Assembly: GCA_965223955.1 (NCBI GenBank)
Contig: OZ245029.1
Coordinates: 1,674,001 to 1,738,000, forward strand
From: Bin75 sp965223955
GTDB taxonomy: Bacteria; Nitrospirota; Nitrospiria; Nitrospirales; UBA8639
Length of the DNA stretch: 64,000 bases
Reading direction: 5' to 3'
The position numbers were made by a program, and so were the translations under genes. The notes below the pieces were generated by a model, which saw nothing but the letters and a program-made list of their open reading frames with translations, did no database searches and was not told the DNA's origin. How positions within the stretch are numbered: the first letter of the stretch is position 1; each line of letters begins with the position of its first letter. Shown piece after piece: positions 1-7,171 of this stretch.

Positions 1-21
1 AAGGAGGGGAATTGAGTTGGG

Positions 22-51
22 GTAGGTCGGATTAGCGAAGCGTAATCCGAC
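22..51. repeat. Family A REP-like hairpin
   Basis: Single hairpin of the family A repeat: starts GTAGGTCGGATTAG and folds back through CTAATCCGAC-type arms (here TAATCCGAC). It lies between half copies of the family B repeat at the window edge. Other copies are listed separately. Confidence 0.75.
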
Positions 52-76
52 GGTTTGGCAGGGTGTCGGGTTACCA

Positions 77-195
77 GGAGGGGTAGAGGACATGAATAGA
101 TCTTCTACCTCCCCTCACCCCTCCTGATCCTTCGGCTACGCTTCCTTCGACAAGCTCAGGACAGGCAGGACAAGCAAAGGAGGGGAATTGAGGAG
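77..195. repeat. Family B inverted repeat, degenerate copy
   Basis: Contains the family B signatures AGGAGGGGTAGAG, TCTACCTCCCCTCACCCCTCC and, at the right end, AAAGGAGGGGAATTGAG. It is interrupted by a family C-like piece (CCTTCGACAAGCTCAGGAC). The right edge reaches the 3' end of the frameshifted methyltransferase. Confidence 0.6.
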
Positions 196-216
196 AAGGC
201 GGGTTTGACGAGGCGG

Positions 217-1232
217 TTACGGCGTTTGATGCGTGATGATGATGTGCTCTTTGGATTTGGGCACCGCGTGGAGTTCACTGCGCCCGAATCCGGCGTTTTG
301 AAACATGGCGTCCCATTCCTTAACGTGTACGCGTCGCCCGCGGGCGTCGTGACGAGCATGATGAGTGCAAAATCCGCCGACGCGGGGCTGATCCGATCGT
401 CATTCGGGACAAACTCCAAGGTGATGACCCGGCCACCCGGCGCTAATGAGGCCCGGACCTTTCGGAGAAAGTCCTCACATTCCGGTATCGCGAAGTGGTG
501 CAGAAAGTTGGTCAACAGGACCAGGTCATACCCCTCTCCGAAATCGACGTCAAAGGCGCTGCCGGCAATGGTGTGATAGCGGTCTCCCAACGACGCGGCG
601 TCGGCGTTTTCCCGGGCGACGGTGAGGACGTTGGGCCAATCGACGGCGGTGACCTCCGCGGTCGGAAACCGTTTCGCGATCTCCACGCCGAATATTCCAT
701 GGCCGGCGGCCACGTCCAGGACCTTGCGGATCGTCCCGCCCGTCGACACCAGATGTTCGGCGATCCAGTTGGCCGGTCCGATCATCATGGGCACCATTGC
801 ACGGGCGAAGGTGACCCACTCCGGAAATTCCTCGGCTATGGTTCCCTGGTCATCCATCGCCGTCCCGCCTTTCCGGACGGCCTCGGTGAGGTGGCTAAAG
901 CCGTCGAACAGCGTCGGACTGAGGAGGAACTCCAGGGCCCCGCCGAAGTAGGCCGGTGAGGTCTTGACCAGAAACACCTCCGAGTCCCGCGTGAGGGCGT
1001 ACGTGTTGTCCGATTTCGTGAGAAACCCGAGCATCACCAGATAGTCGACCAGCATGCGTATGCCTCGCTCCGAGGCACCGCACCGGTTCGCCAGGGCAGG
1101 CGTGGTATCATGGCCTTCCTTGATGGCCGTGAAAACTTCCAGGTCGACGGCGGCTCTGATGGAGCAGGTGCGTTGAATCGCAAACGCCGTTTCAAGAAAC
1201 AACAGGGGAGACGGAGATGTGGCTTGTGTCAT
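217..1232 (-). pseudogene. SAM-dependent O-methyltransferase, frameshifted near its C-terminus
   Basis: Class I SAM-dependent methyltransferase of the two-domain O-methyltransferase type. Residues about 15-90 look like the winged-helix dimerisation domain. SAM motif I (VLDVAAGHGIFG) starts at residue 171, and an acidic VTAVDWP follows. As written, the frame is lost near position 318-322 (after ...GDAYTLR) and runs to 156 as an unrelated basic tail. In the other frame the sequence continues EWDAMFQNAGFGRSELHAV and ends at a stop at 217-219, which is what this family should look like. One missing G in the AAGG(G)A run explains it. It is therefore either a fresh frameshift or a consensus error. 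The full product would be about 338 residues. The substrate is unknown. Start ATG at 1232. Confidence 0.75.
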
Positions 1233-1380
1233 GGTTCTACCCTTTTGCAGTGAGATGGTTTAAAAAAATGGACGAGTCGATAAGAGTTGGTTGCGTTCAA
1301 CTGTACCATGTTCTGAAAGCCGGTTCGCAAGAGTTGTATAGGGCTGCTGGCTTTCACGCTCGGGTTGGTGTATGCGAGTT

Positions 1381-1502
1381 TCCCTCCCCTTTGTAAGGGG
1401 AGGGTAGGAGGGGTAGAGTCGACCGATCATGGAGCACGGGGGTTTGCCGTTCTATCCGCAGACTCTCTACCTCCCCTCCCCCTCCTTACAACGGAGGGGA
1501 AT
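1381..1502. repeat. Family B inverted repeat, complete copy
   Basis: Begins CCCTCCCCTTTGTAAGGGGAG and ends CTCCTTACAACGGAGGGGAA, with about 75 bp between including GGGGTAGAG and its inverse CTCTACCTCCCC. It has the two-hairpin layout of the copies near 2595 and 24108. Confidence 0.8.
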
Positions 1503-1622
1503 CAGGCGGGAGTGATTGTGCGTACTCCCGCGTTATGGCAATCCCGGCGGGCTTTATTTATAATCCCTCTCTTTTTGGAATCCGACATTGATCCATTCTT
1601 CATACAATCAGGGGGATCCTCC

Positions 1623-2498
1623 ATGAAATGTTCAACGGTACGGCTGTGCATTGTCGGTGCAATCGTGATGATCGTTGCCGCGTCGGGCGAAGTAGGCGCG
1701 GAGCCGGGACGATCCGGGTGGTACGTCGGCGGGGGCATCGGGGCGAATTGGACGAACCAGCTCGATCAGGAAGGGTGGAACCGGGACACCTACTGTTATC
1801 CCGATTCTTCTTCTTGTGACGTGCCGGGTCCCAGTGCGGACATGCCCGGCTACCGCTGGATGTACGATCTTGACATGGATGCCGGCAGCGCATTTGAAGT
1901 CTCGGTCGGTCGCCTATTCAACCGTTGGCGTCTGGAACTTTCGGCCGCGCAACGCAATAACGCCATTGAACAGAAGTTCAAGAGTATCACCTTCCTGGAT
2001 GGAAGGGTTGACACCCCGCCATCGGGCAATATGGTGACGTCCAATTCCATGTCCAGGATCGACGATCTCACGACGCGCACGCTTTCGGTCAACGCGTACT
2101 ACGATTTCACGGACGTGTTCGAGCGGATCACGCCGTACCTGGGAGTGGGGCTGGGGGTCGCGTTCGTCGAGATCTCCGGCGTCCATTTTTCCACCAATTA
2201 TGAAGATCCGGCCAATCCTTCAAGGGACTTGTCAGAGTTCGACGGCACACAGGATGCCGATCTTTCCGATACCGTGTTCGTCGGGAATTTCTACGCCGGT
2301 GCGGATTACAGCCTGACCGCCGAGACCTTATTGGGTGTGAAGCTGACGTATTCCATCATGGACGACGTTGAACACACGGGCGGCTACTCGGTTCATCCGA
2401 TGCATGCACAGGACCCCGCCTTCACCAACCACAATACGTTCAGCGGTCCGCGTCAATTCTCGGCGATGTTTACGGTCAAATACCTGTTCGGTGACTGA
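1623..2498 (+). CDS. Outer-membrane beta-barrel protein, porin-like
   Basis: Predicted 291-residue protein with an N-terminal signal peptide (MKCSTVRLCIVGAIVMIVAA, cleavage near EVGA-EP). Alternating hydrophobic/polar strands follow, e.g. WYVGGGIGAN, RWRLELSAAQ and FVGNFYAGADYSL, ending MFTVKYLFGD. This is the pattern of small OmpA/Opa-like outer-membrane barrels. The ATG at 1623 is preferred over an in-frame start at 1365. It follows a GGGGGA ribosome site, and translation from 1365 would put family B repeat DNA in front of the signal peptide. A Ser/Cys-rich insert at about residues 55-75 (CYPDSSSCDVPG) could be a disulphide-stabilised loop. The gene stands alone between repeats; its function is not identified. 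Confidence 0.65.
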   Translation: MKCSTVRLCIVGAIVMIVAASGEVGAEPGRSGWYVGGGIGANWTNQLDQEGWNRDTYCYPDSSSCDVPGPSADMPGYRWMYDLDMDAGSAFEVSVGRLFNRWRLELSAAQRNNAIEQKFKSITFLDGRVDTPPSGNMVTSNSMSRIDDLTTRTLSVNAYYDFTDVFERITPYLGVGLGVAFVEISGVHFSTNYEDPANPSRDLSEFDGTQDADLSDTVFVGNFYAGADYSLTAETLLGVKLTYSIMDDVEHTGGYSVHPMHAQDPAFTNHNTFSGPRQFSAMFTVKYLFGD

Positions 2499-2594
2499 GG
2501 CTGGCCTTCTGTCAGGGGGGTAAAGGTTTAGGAATGCGTTGATAGAATGAAGGACTGACCGCGTTGGCATTTTCTCCGAACGCCCTTGTCGTTA

Positions 2595-2703
2595 CCTCCC
2601 CTTTGTAAGGGGAGGTCAGGTGGGGTAGAGCCACCTAGCCATGGGGCACAGGGGTTCGCTGTCCTCGCCACAGCCTCTACCTCCCCTACCCCTCCTTACA
2701 AAG
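2595..2703. repeat. Family B inverted repeat, left part, split by an insertion sequence
   Basis: Starts CCTCCCCTTTGTAAGGGGAGG and runs to CCTCCTTACAAAG at 2703. The missing right end GAGGGGA is found after the insertion sequence at 3732. Closing the gap restores CCTTACAAAGGAGGGGA as in the intact copy at 24108-24224. Confidence 0.85.
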
Positions 2704-3725
2704 TGTACTGTCCCGTGTGATTCCCTAGACTCTTCTGCTATCATGCGTGGCATCGACTATGTCCACCAGAGGAGGCCCCATGGACATCAAACTGCATAAG
2801 TTAGCTCGCACGACTCCCGCCACCCGCCGCTACATCCAGACCGCCCCCAAAAGCGCCGCGACCTTGGCCCGGGAACTCGGGGTCGCTGTGACCACCATCT
2901 ATAAATGGAAGCGCGCCGGCCGGGTCCACGATGGCTCCCATGTCCGGCACCAGCTCCATGCCAGTACCTCCCCCGAGCAGGAAGCCCTTATCGCCGAATT
3001 GCGCACCCAATTGCGGTTGTCCCTCGACGATGTCACGGAGGTCCTGAACCGCTGCAGTGCGACGCCCTTGAGTCGGAGCGCGATCCATCGCTGCTTGGTG
3101 CGGCTGGGCGTCGCGCGGTTGCCCCCCGCCTCCCCCGACGCGCCGCCGGTGGGGCGGTTCGCGGCCACCCCCTGCGGCTACATTCATCTGGATCTGAAAG
3201 TGTTAAGCAAATGACAGAAGCAACCCAGTTATGTGTTCGTGGCCATTGACCGCGCCACCCGCTATGTCTGGGTCAAGGTGCTGGCCCGGCGGACGGCCGC
3301 CACGGTGACGCAGGCCGTCGAAGAATTCCTGGCCGCGTTTCCGCACAAAGTGCACACCATCTTGACCGATAATGATGGCGCGTTTACCGATCGGTTTGCC
3401 GTGCACAAGCAAGGCAAACCGGCGGGCCAGCCGAGCGGCACGCATCGCCTGGCTCACGTGTGCCGGGCGCATGGGATCACTCATCGCCTGATCCGGCCCT
3501 ATCATCCGCAGACCAATGGCATGGTGGAACGCTTTAACCGGCGGCTGAGTGACGCGTTACAGAGCCAGCCCCCGCTCCGGGCCCATTGCAGCAATCGGTT
3601 TCGGAGTCACGCCGAGCGGAACGCCTTTATCACCCGGGTGGTGGACAATTACAATCGCACCCGGTTAAGGTGCCTCAACTATCAGGCCCCTTTGCACTTG
3701 TTACAGAATCTCACGGGACACAACA
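2704..3725 (+). mobile_element. IS481-family insertion sequence with target duplication
   Basis: A 1022-bp element bounded by 20-bp terminal inverted repeats. The left end is TGTACTGTCCCGTGTGATTC at 2704-2723; the right end at 3706-3725 is its inverse with 17 of 20 positions matching. Both ends have the TGT...ACA tips usual for IS481. Directly outside is a 6-bp target duplication ACAAAG at 2698-2703 and 3726-3731. The target is a family B repeat. Length, ends and the single DDE transposase fit IS481. The clean duplication argues for simple recent insertion, although the transposase carries an internal stop. Confidence 0.9.
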
Positions 3726-3763
3726 ACAAAGGAGGGGAACCGGGGCACGGAAGGAAGCGGTGA
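2780..3763 (+). pseudogene. IS481-family transposase with an in-frame TGA
   Basis: DDE transposase of the rve/IS481 type. Residues 20-50 form a helix-turn-helix (LARELGVAVTTIYKWKRAG). The catalytic core follows: first Asp in HLDLK (residue 138), second in ILTDNDGAF, and Glu in HPQTNGMVERFNR. Start ATG 2780 has GAGGAGG upstream. A TGA at 3212-3214 (codon 145) interrupts the frame. Translation resumes in the same frame as QKQPSYVFVAIDRATRYV, so a CGA-to-TGA change of an Arg codon is the simplest reading. The stop separates the first catalytic Asp from the other two residues. The element supplies no stop of its own; the frame exits through the right end into flanking DNA and stops at 3763. Confidence 0.85.
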
Positions 3764-3931
3764 ACATTGTCAACGAATGAGTGAACACATACAGGGATGA
3801 CAGATGGGGAAAAGGAGAAACGACGAGATTTCTCGCAGGTCCTTCTCTGCGCTCGGGACAAGCCCGGAATGACCAGATAGGAGAGAAGCGCCAGGTGGCC
3901 TGGCGCCGCCGGACCGACCGCGCCCGCCTCT
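3732..3931. other. Intergenic junction: family B end and a family C-like fragment
   Basis: Holds the right end of the split family B repeat (GAGGGGA from 3732) and then a degenerate family C-like hairpin near 3818-3880 (ACGAGATTTCTCGC ... CGGGACAAGCCCGGAATGACC). GC rises sharply after about 3885, marking the left edge of the GC-rich segment. No gene is seen. Confidence 0.5.
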
Positions 3932-4354
3932 TCAGCGCGTGCGGACGATCACCAGGCACCGCATCAGCGCCGTCCAGCGATCCTTGCCCGTGAGCCGGTA
4001 CGCGTCCGCGGGGCGCCTGCACTTCAGGACCTTGGCGCGGAGGTACGCGAGTTGCGCGTCGCCCTCGTAGCGATCCGCCGGATCGGGGCGCGGGTACCAG
4101 GTCTCGGCGTACCACCCGCGCATCGTGCGCTCGCACTGCGCGCGGTCGGCCGGGCTCATCGCGAGCGGGGTCGCCTCGTCGACCGCGATGCAGGCCCGGG
4201 CGGGTTTTTCGGGATCACCGGACGAGGGGGTGAACGCCTCCGGGGCGCACCCGGCGCCTGCGAGCGCGAGGACGGCCGCCAGCGCCGCCGCCGCTCTCAT
4301 CCGGGTCGCCTTCGCGCCACTGCCGTCCAACCGCGCCGTCTCCTTGCGCGCCAT
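3932..4354 (-). CDS. Putative lipoprotein, GC-rich segment
   Basis: 140-residue protein from ATG at 4354, which follows AGGAAGGACAGG. The hydrophobic stretch MRAAAALAAVLALAGAGC ends in a lipobox-like AGAGC, so it is probably an exported, lipid-anchored protein. The mature part is short and has Cys residues in CIAVDE, QCERTM, KCRRP and MRCLV, possibly two disulphides. No family is recognised. It lies 44 bp downstream of the PLP enzyme on the same strand, so they may be cotranscribed. Base composition is much more GC-rich than in genes outside 3.9-6.9 kb. Confidence 0.55.
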   Translation of the reverse strand: MARKETARLDGSGAKATRMRAAAALAAVLALAGAGCAPEAFTPSSGDPEKPARACIAVDEATPLAMSPADRAQCERTMRGWYAETWYPRPDPADRYEGDAQLAYLRAKVLKCRRPADAYRLTGKDRWTALMRCLVIVRTR

Positions 4355-4398
4355 CCTGTCCTTCCTTTCCTGACACCCCCGCGACCCCGGACAGCCGC

Positions 4399-5517
4399 TC
4401 ACGGCTCGTCGCCATTGTCGTGACCGAAGGTCGGCGGGGCCTTCGAGAGCCAGGGCCCGAGCCGCCCGGCATAGGCGAAGAGCGCCGGCTGGCCGCCGGT
4501 GTGGATGAAGAGCACCCGGCTTCCCGCGGCGATGCGACCCGCGCGCACCTGGGCGATGAGGCCCGCCATGGTTTTGCCGGTGTAGACCGGGTCGAGGAGC
4601 AGTGCTTCGTGGTGCGCCGCCATCGCCATGGCTTCGCGCACCGCGTCGTTGAGCCGGCCGTACCCCGGCGGGAGCACGCCGTCGTCCACCTCGACGTCAG
4701 CCGCCTCGAACGCCGCCGGGCGGCCGATCATCGCCGCGAGCTCCGCCGCGAGCTTCGCCACGCGGGCGCCCTGGGCGCGGGCTTCGCGTCGCACGCAAAT
4801 GCCGTACACCGGCGCCCTTTCGCCCAGCGCCCGCATGCCGACCAGGGTTCCGGCGTGGGTGAGCGCGCTGCCCGAGGCGCAGACCACCGCATCGAACCCG
4901 ATGCCCCGGGCGCGGGCCTGCTCCATGACTTCGCCTGCCGCCACCACGTAGCCGAGCCCGCCGAGCGGCGGGTGGCCGGGCGCGGAATGGATGACGTACG
5001 GCCTGCGACCCTCCGCTGCGAGCTTGGCCGCCAGCCGCTCGAGCGCCGCGTCCGCCGCCGCCTCGTCCTCGCCCACCGGGAACGCGTGCAGCGTCGCGCC
5101 GAGCATCCGGTTGAGGAGCAGGTTGCCCGAGGTGCGGTAGAGTTCGTCGTCCCCCTCCACGCGATCTTCGAGCTGGACGTGCGCTTCCATCCCGAGCCGC
5201 CGCGCGCCGGAGGCGGTGAGGCGGACCAGGTTCGACTGCACCGCGCCAGTGACCAGCACGGTGTCCGCGCCGCGCGCCTGTGCCTCGCCGAGTTCAAATT
5301 CGAGATGGCGCACCTTGTTGCCCCCGAAGGCGAGACCCGTGCAGTCGTCGCGCTTGATCCAGAGTTTCACCCCGAGGGCGGCGCCGAGATTGGGGGCGGC
5401 GTCAAGCGGCGTCGGCGCGTGGCCGAGCCGGACCCGCGGGAAGCGGGCGATCCCGGCCAGGAGGCCGGACATTTCCCACGCCGTCACGCCTGTCGCCACT
5501 TCCCCTCGCCGTGCCAT
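4399..5517 (-). CDS. PLP-dependent D-cysteine desulfhydrase / ACC deaminase family enzyme
   Basis: 372 residues from ATG 5517 (upstream AGAAGGGA). Fold-type II PLP enzyme: PTPLDAAPNLGAALGVKLWIKRDD is the classic start of the family, the PLP lysine lies in GGNKVRHLEFELGEA, and QSNLVRLTA follows. The phosphate-binding region is near CASGSALTHAGTLVG, and a C-terminal HTGGQPALFAY is typical. Members convert D-cysteine to pyruvate, H2S and ammonia, or open 1-aminocyclopropane-1-carboxylate; the sequence alone does not decide which. It sits between a LysR gene and a small lipoprotein on the same strand, suggesting a regulated amino-acid catabolic unit. GC content and codon use suggest transfer from a high-GC donor. 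Confidence 0.8.
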   Translation of the reverse strand: MARRGEVATGVTAWEMSGLLAGIARFPRVRLGHAPTPLDAAPNLGAALGVKLWIKRDDCTGLAFGGNKVRHLEFELGEAQARGADTVLVTGAVQSNLVRLTASGARRLGMEAHVQLEDRVEGDDELYRTSGNLLLNRMLGATLHAFPVGEDEAAADAALERLAAKLAAEGRRPYVIHSAPGHPPLGGLGYVVAAGEVMEQARARGIGFDAVVCASGSALTHAGTLVGMRALGERAPVYGICVRREARAQGARVAKLAAELAAMIGRPAAFEAADVEVDDGVLPPGYGRLNDAVREAMAMAAHHEALLLDPVYTGKTMAGLIAQVRAGRIAAGSRVLFIHTGGQPALFAYAGRLGPWLSKAPPTFGHDNGDEP

Positions 5518-5675
5518 TCGTTCCCTTCTTCCGTTCGTTTCGTGACGTGCCCCATGAAACCCCGCGGGCCCAGGCGACGTGCCGCGCGACACGTCGCGCC
5601 GGCCCTCGGTCCGGAGCTTCAGGCGCCGCCACACCAGGGTTTGCTCACTTTTTAGTGTAAACGTGTCGCAGGGGG

Positions 5676-5729
5676 GTTGTGAAACGGAAAGTTTAGGGGC
5701 TGTGGGATATTTCAATTTGGGCACATGCG
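5676..5729. repeat. 54-bp direct repeat, copy 1
   Basis: Starts GTTGTGAAACGGAAAG and ends GGGCACATGCG. It aligns without gaps to 6773-6826 at 42 of 54 positions. It is AT-richer than the surrounding DNA. It lies about 160 bp upstream of the PLP enzyme start, with respect to the minus strand, and beyond the 3' end of the LysR gene. Confidence 0.7.
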
Positions 5730-5815
5730 AGGGGGCTCGACGGCGATGCGGGATGGCCCGCGCGGTGATGCGGGAGGGCCCGCGCGGCGCGCGGGGGCGT
5801 CGACCGGCCGGCGGG

Positions 5816-6703
5816 TCAGGCCATCTTCCGGATCCATTTCCGGAATGCCCGGACGCCCGGCTTGCGCCTGGAGTCGGCCGTCGTGATGAGGCAGCACCGC
5901 GCGGGCGCCGCGACCTGCCGGTCGAAGAGCGGGACCAACTCGCCCCGTTCCAGCTCCCGCGCGATCACCTGCGAGTGGCCGATGGCCGCCCCGATGCCTT
6001 CCACGGCGGCGGCGATCACCATGCTGTAGAGCCGGAAGCCCGACGCCCGCGAGAGGTCCGGCGCGCGTTTGCCTTGGCGCGCGAACCAGTACGGCCAGTC
6101 CGTATCCCAGCCGAGATCGTACAGCAGGGGCCACTCGTGCAGGTCGAGCGGGCTGCCGGGCCTGCCGCGCGCCTCGATGAGGCTCGGACTGCCGACCGGG
6201 AGCAGGTCTTCTTGGTAGAGCGTCTCTTCGTACAGCCCCTCCGGGCGCGGCGCGGCGGTCTTGCCGACATAGGCGAGCCAGATATCGAAATCGCGTCGCG
6301 CCGGGTTGACGCTGCGATGGTTGGTCTCCAGCTCGATGACGACGCCGGGGTGGGCCAGGTTGAAATCCGCGAGCCGCGGCATGAGCCACTTCTCGGCGAC
6401 GGCCTCGACCGATACCAGTTTCAGCCGCTGCGTCCCGGACTCGCCGTGGCGTTCCGAGACGACCGAGATCTCGGCCAGAATGCGTTGGGCATCATTCAGA
6501 TACGCCTTGCCGCGCCCTGTCAGGCAGACGCCGCGATGCACGCGCGCGAACAGCGCGGCGCCGAGATGCCGTTCCAGTATCTTGACGCGGTAGGCCACGG
6601 CCGATGGTGTGACGTGGAGTTCCACGGCCGCCTTGGCGAAGCTCTCGCGGCGGGCCGCGACTTCAAAGAAGCGCAGGCAATCAAGCGGGGGAAGAGACGG
6701 CAT
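5816..6703 (-). CDS. LysR-family transcriptional regulator, GcvA-like
   Basis: 295 residues. The N-terminal winged helix-turn-helix (residues 5-65) has PPLDCLRFFEVAARRESFAKAAVELHVTPSAVAYRVK-type spacing, followed by LERHLGAALF and the LTGRGKAYL hinge. The rest is a periplasmic-binding-like effector domain with LADFNLAHPGVVIELET and DFDIWLAYVGK. The closest recognisable group is GcvA-like regulators. It lies upstream of, and on the same strand as, the PLP enzyme, so it may control that gene and itself. A 54-bp repeat is found in front of both. GC-rich like its neighbours. Confidence 0.85.
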   Translation of the reverse strand: MPSLPPLDCLRFFEVAARRESFAKAAVELHVTPSAVAYRVKILERHLGAALFARVHRGVCLTGRGKAYLNDAQRILAEISVVSERHGESGTQRLKLVSVEAVAEKWLMPRLADFNLAHPGVVIELETNHRSVNPARRDFDIWLAYVGKTAAPRPEGLYEETLYQEDLLPVGSPSLIEARGRPGSPLDLHEWPLLYDLGWDTDWPYWFARQGKRAPDLSRASGFRLYSMVIAAAVEGIGAAIGHSQVIARELERGELVPLFDRQVAAPARCCLITTADSRRKPGVRAFRKWIRKMA

Positions 6704-6772
6704 AGTCGCGGAACTCCGAACAGGGTTAGTCGCTCATGTGATCGCCTGTTAGGATAAGCAAACTTCACCCGT

Positions 6773-6826
6773 GTTGTGAAACGCTATTTTTTATGGCTCT
6801 GGGCTATTTTAATTTGGGCAACTGCG
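6773..6826. repeat. 54-bp direct repeat, copy 2
   Basis: Starts GTTGTGAAACGCTATTTT and ends GGGCAACTGCG. Partner of 5676-5729 (42/54 identical, same orientation). It lies about 70 bp upstream of the LysR start on the minus strand. Confidence 0.7.
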
Positions 6827-7043
6827 CGGCCCTCGGCGCGGGCGCTTGCCCGCGCGTCTTCCGGGCACCCCCGGACACGCCGGTGGCCGGCGGCGGCGAC
6901 CGGTCCGCCGTTACCGCGTCCGTTCTGTGCTCGACGGAGACCCCATGTAGGCGTTCTCCTTCCCGTTGTTCCGTCCGGCTTTCTGTTTCTTCTTTATTAT
7001 ACCGCTCTCCCGCGTGGTGGGGCCGCGTGTTCGGCCACGGATT

Positions 7044-7075
7044 GTCGGGTTACGCCTTTGGCTAACCCGACCTAC
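7044..7075. repeat. Family A REP-like hairpin
   Basis: GTCGGGTTACGCC ... GGCTAACCCGACCTAC; a single hairpin in reverse orientation, ending in the CCGACCTAC tip typical of family A. Confidence 0.8.
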
Positions 7076-7171
7076 GCGACTGATCGGGTCGGGGATGACG
7101 GAAGAGGGCGTCATAAGCCTGCATGCAGGATTCTTGCGCAAATTTCAGTGGTCGTGTTAAGTGTAGAAATC

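Larger units (their letters stand above)
6704..7171. other. Intergenic region between LysR and tldD
   Basis: Contains copy 2 of the 54-bp direct repeat (6773-6826), a GC-rich stretch to about 6950 that marks the right edge of the foreign-looking segment, and one family A hairpin at 7044-7075. No protein gene is convincing. An in-frame extension upstream of tldD is open, but the real tldD start is at 7172. No clear sigma-70 promoter was recognised for tldD. Confidence 0.5.

Noticed and set aside
1365..1622. N-terminal extension of the beta-barrel protein
   Set aside because: It translates family B repeat DNA and would bury the signal peptide.
3212..3214. TGA as selenocysteine or programmed recoding
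   Set aside because: No SECIS-like need in a transposase and no Cys at this position in the family; a simple nonsense change is enough.
4420..5655. Long plus-strand frame opposite the PLP enzyme
   Set aside because: GC-rich DNA leaves antisense frames open; the protein is Arg/Gly-rich without motifs, while the minus strand encodes a clear PLP enzyme.
6776..7171. N-terminal extension of TldD
   Set aside because: It translates GC-rich intergenic DNA and a family A hairpin; TldD has normal length from 7172.
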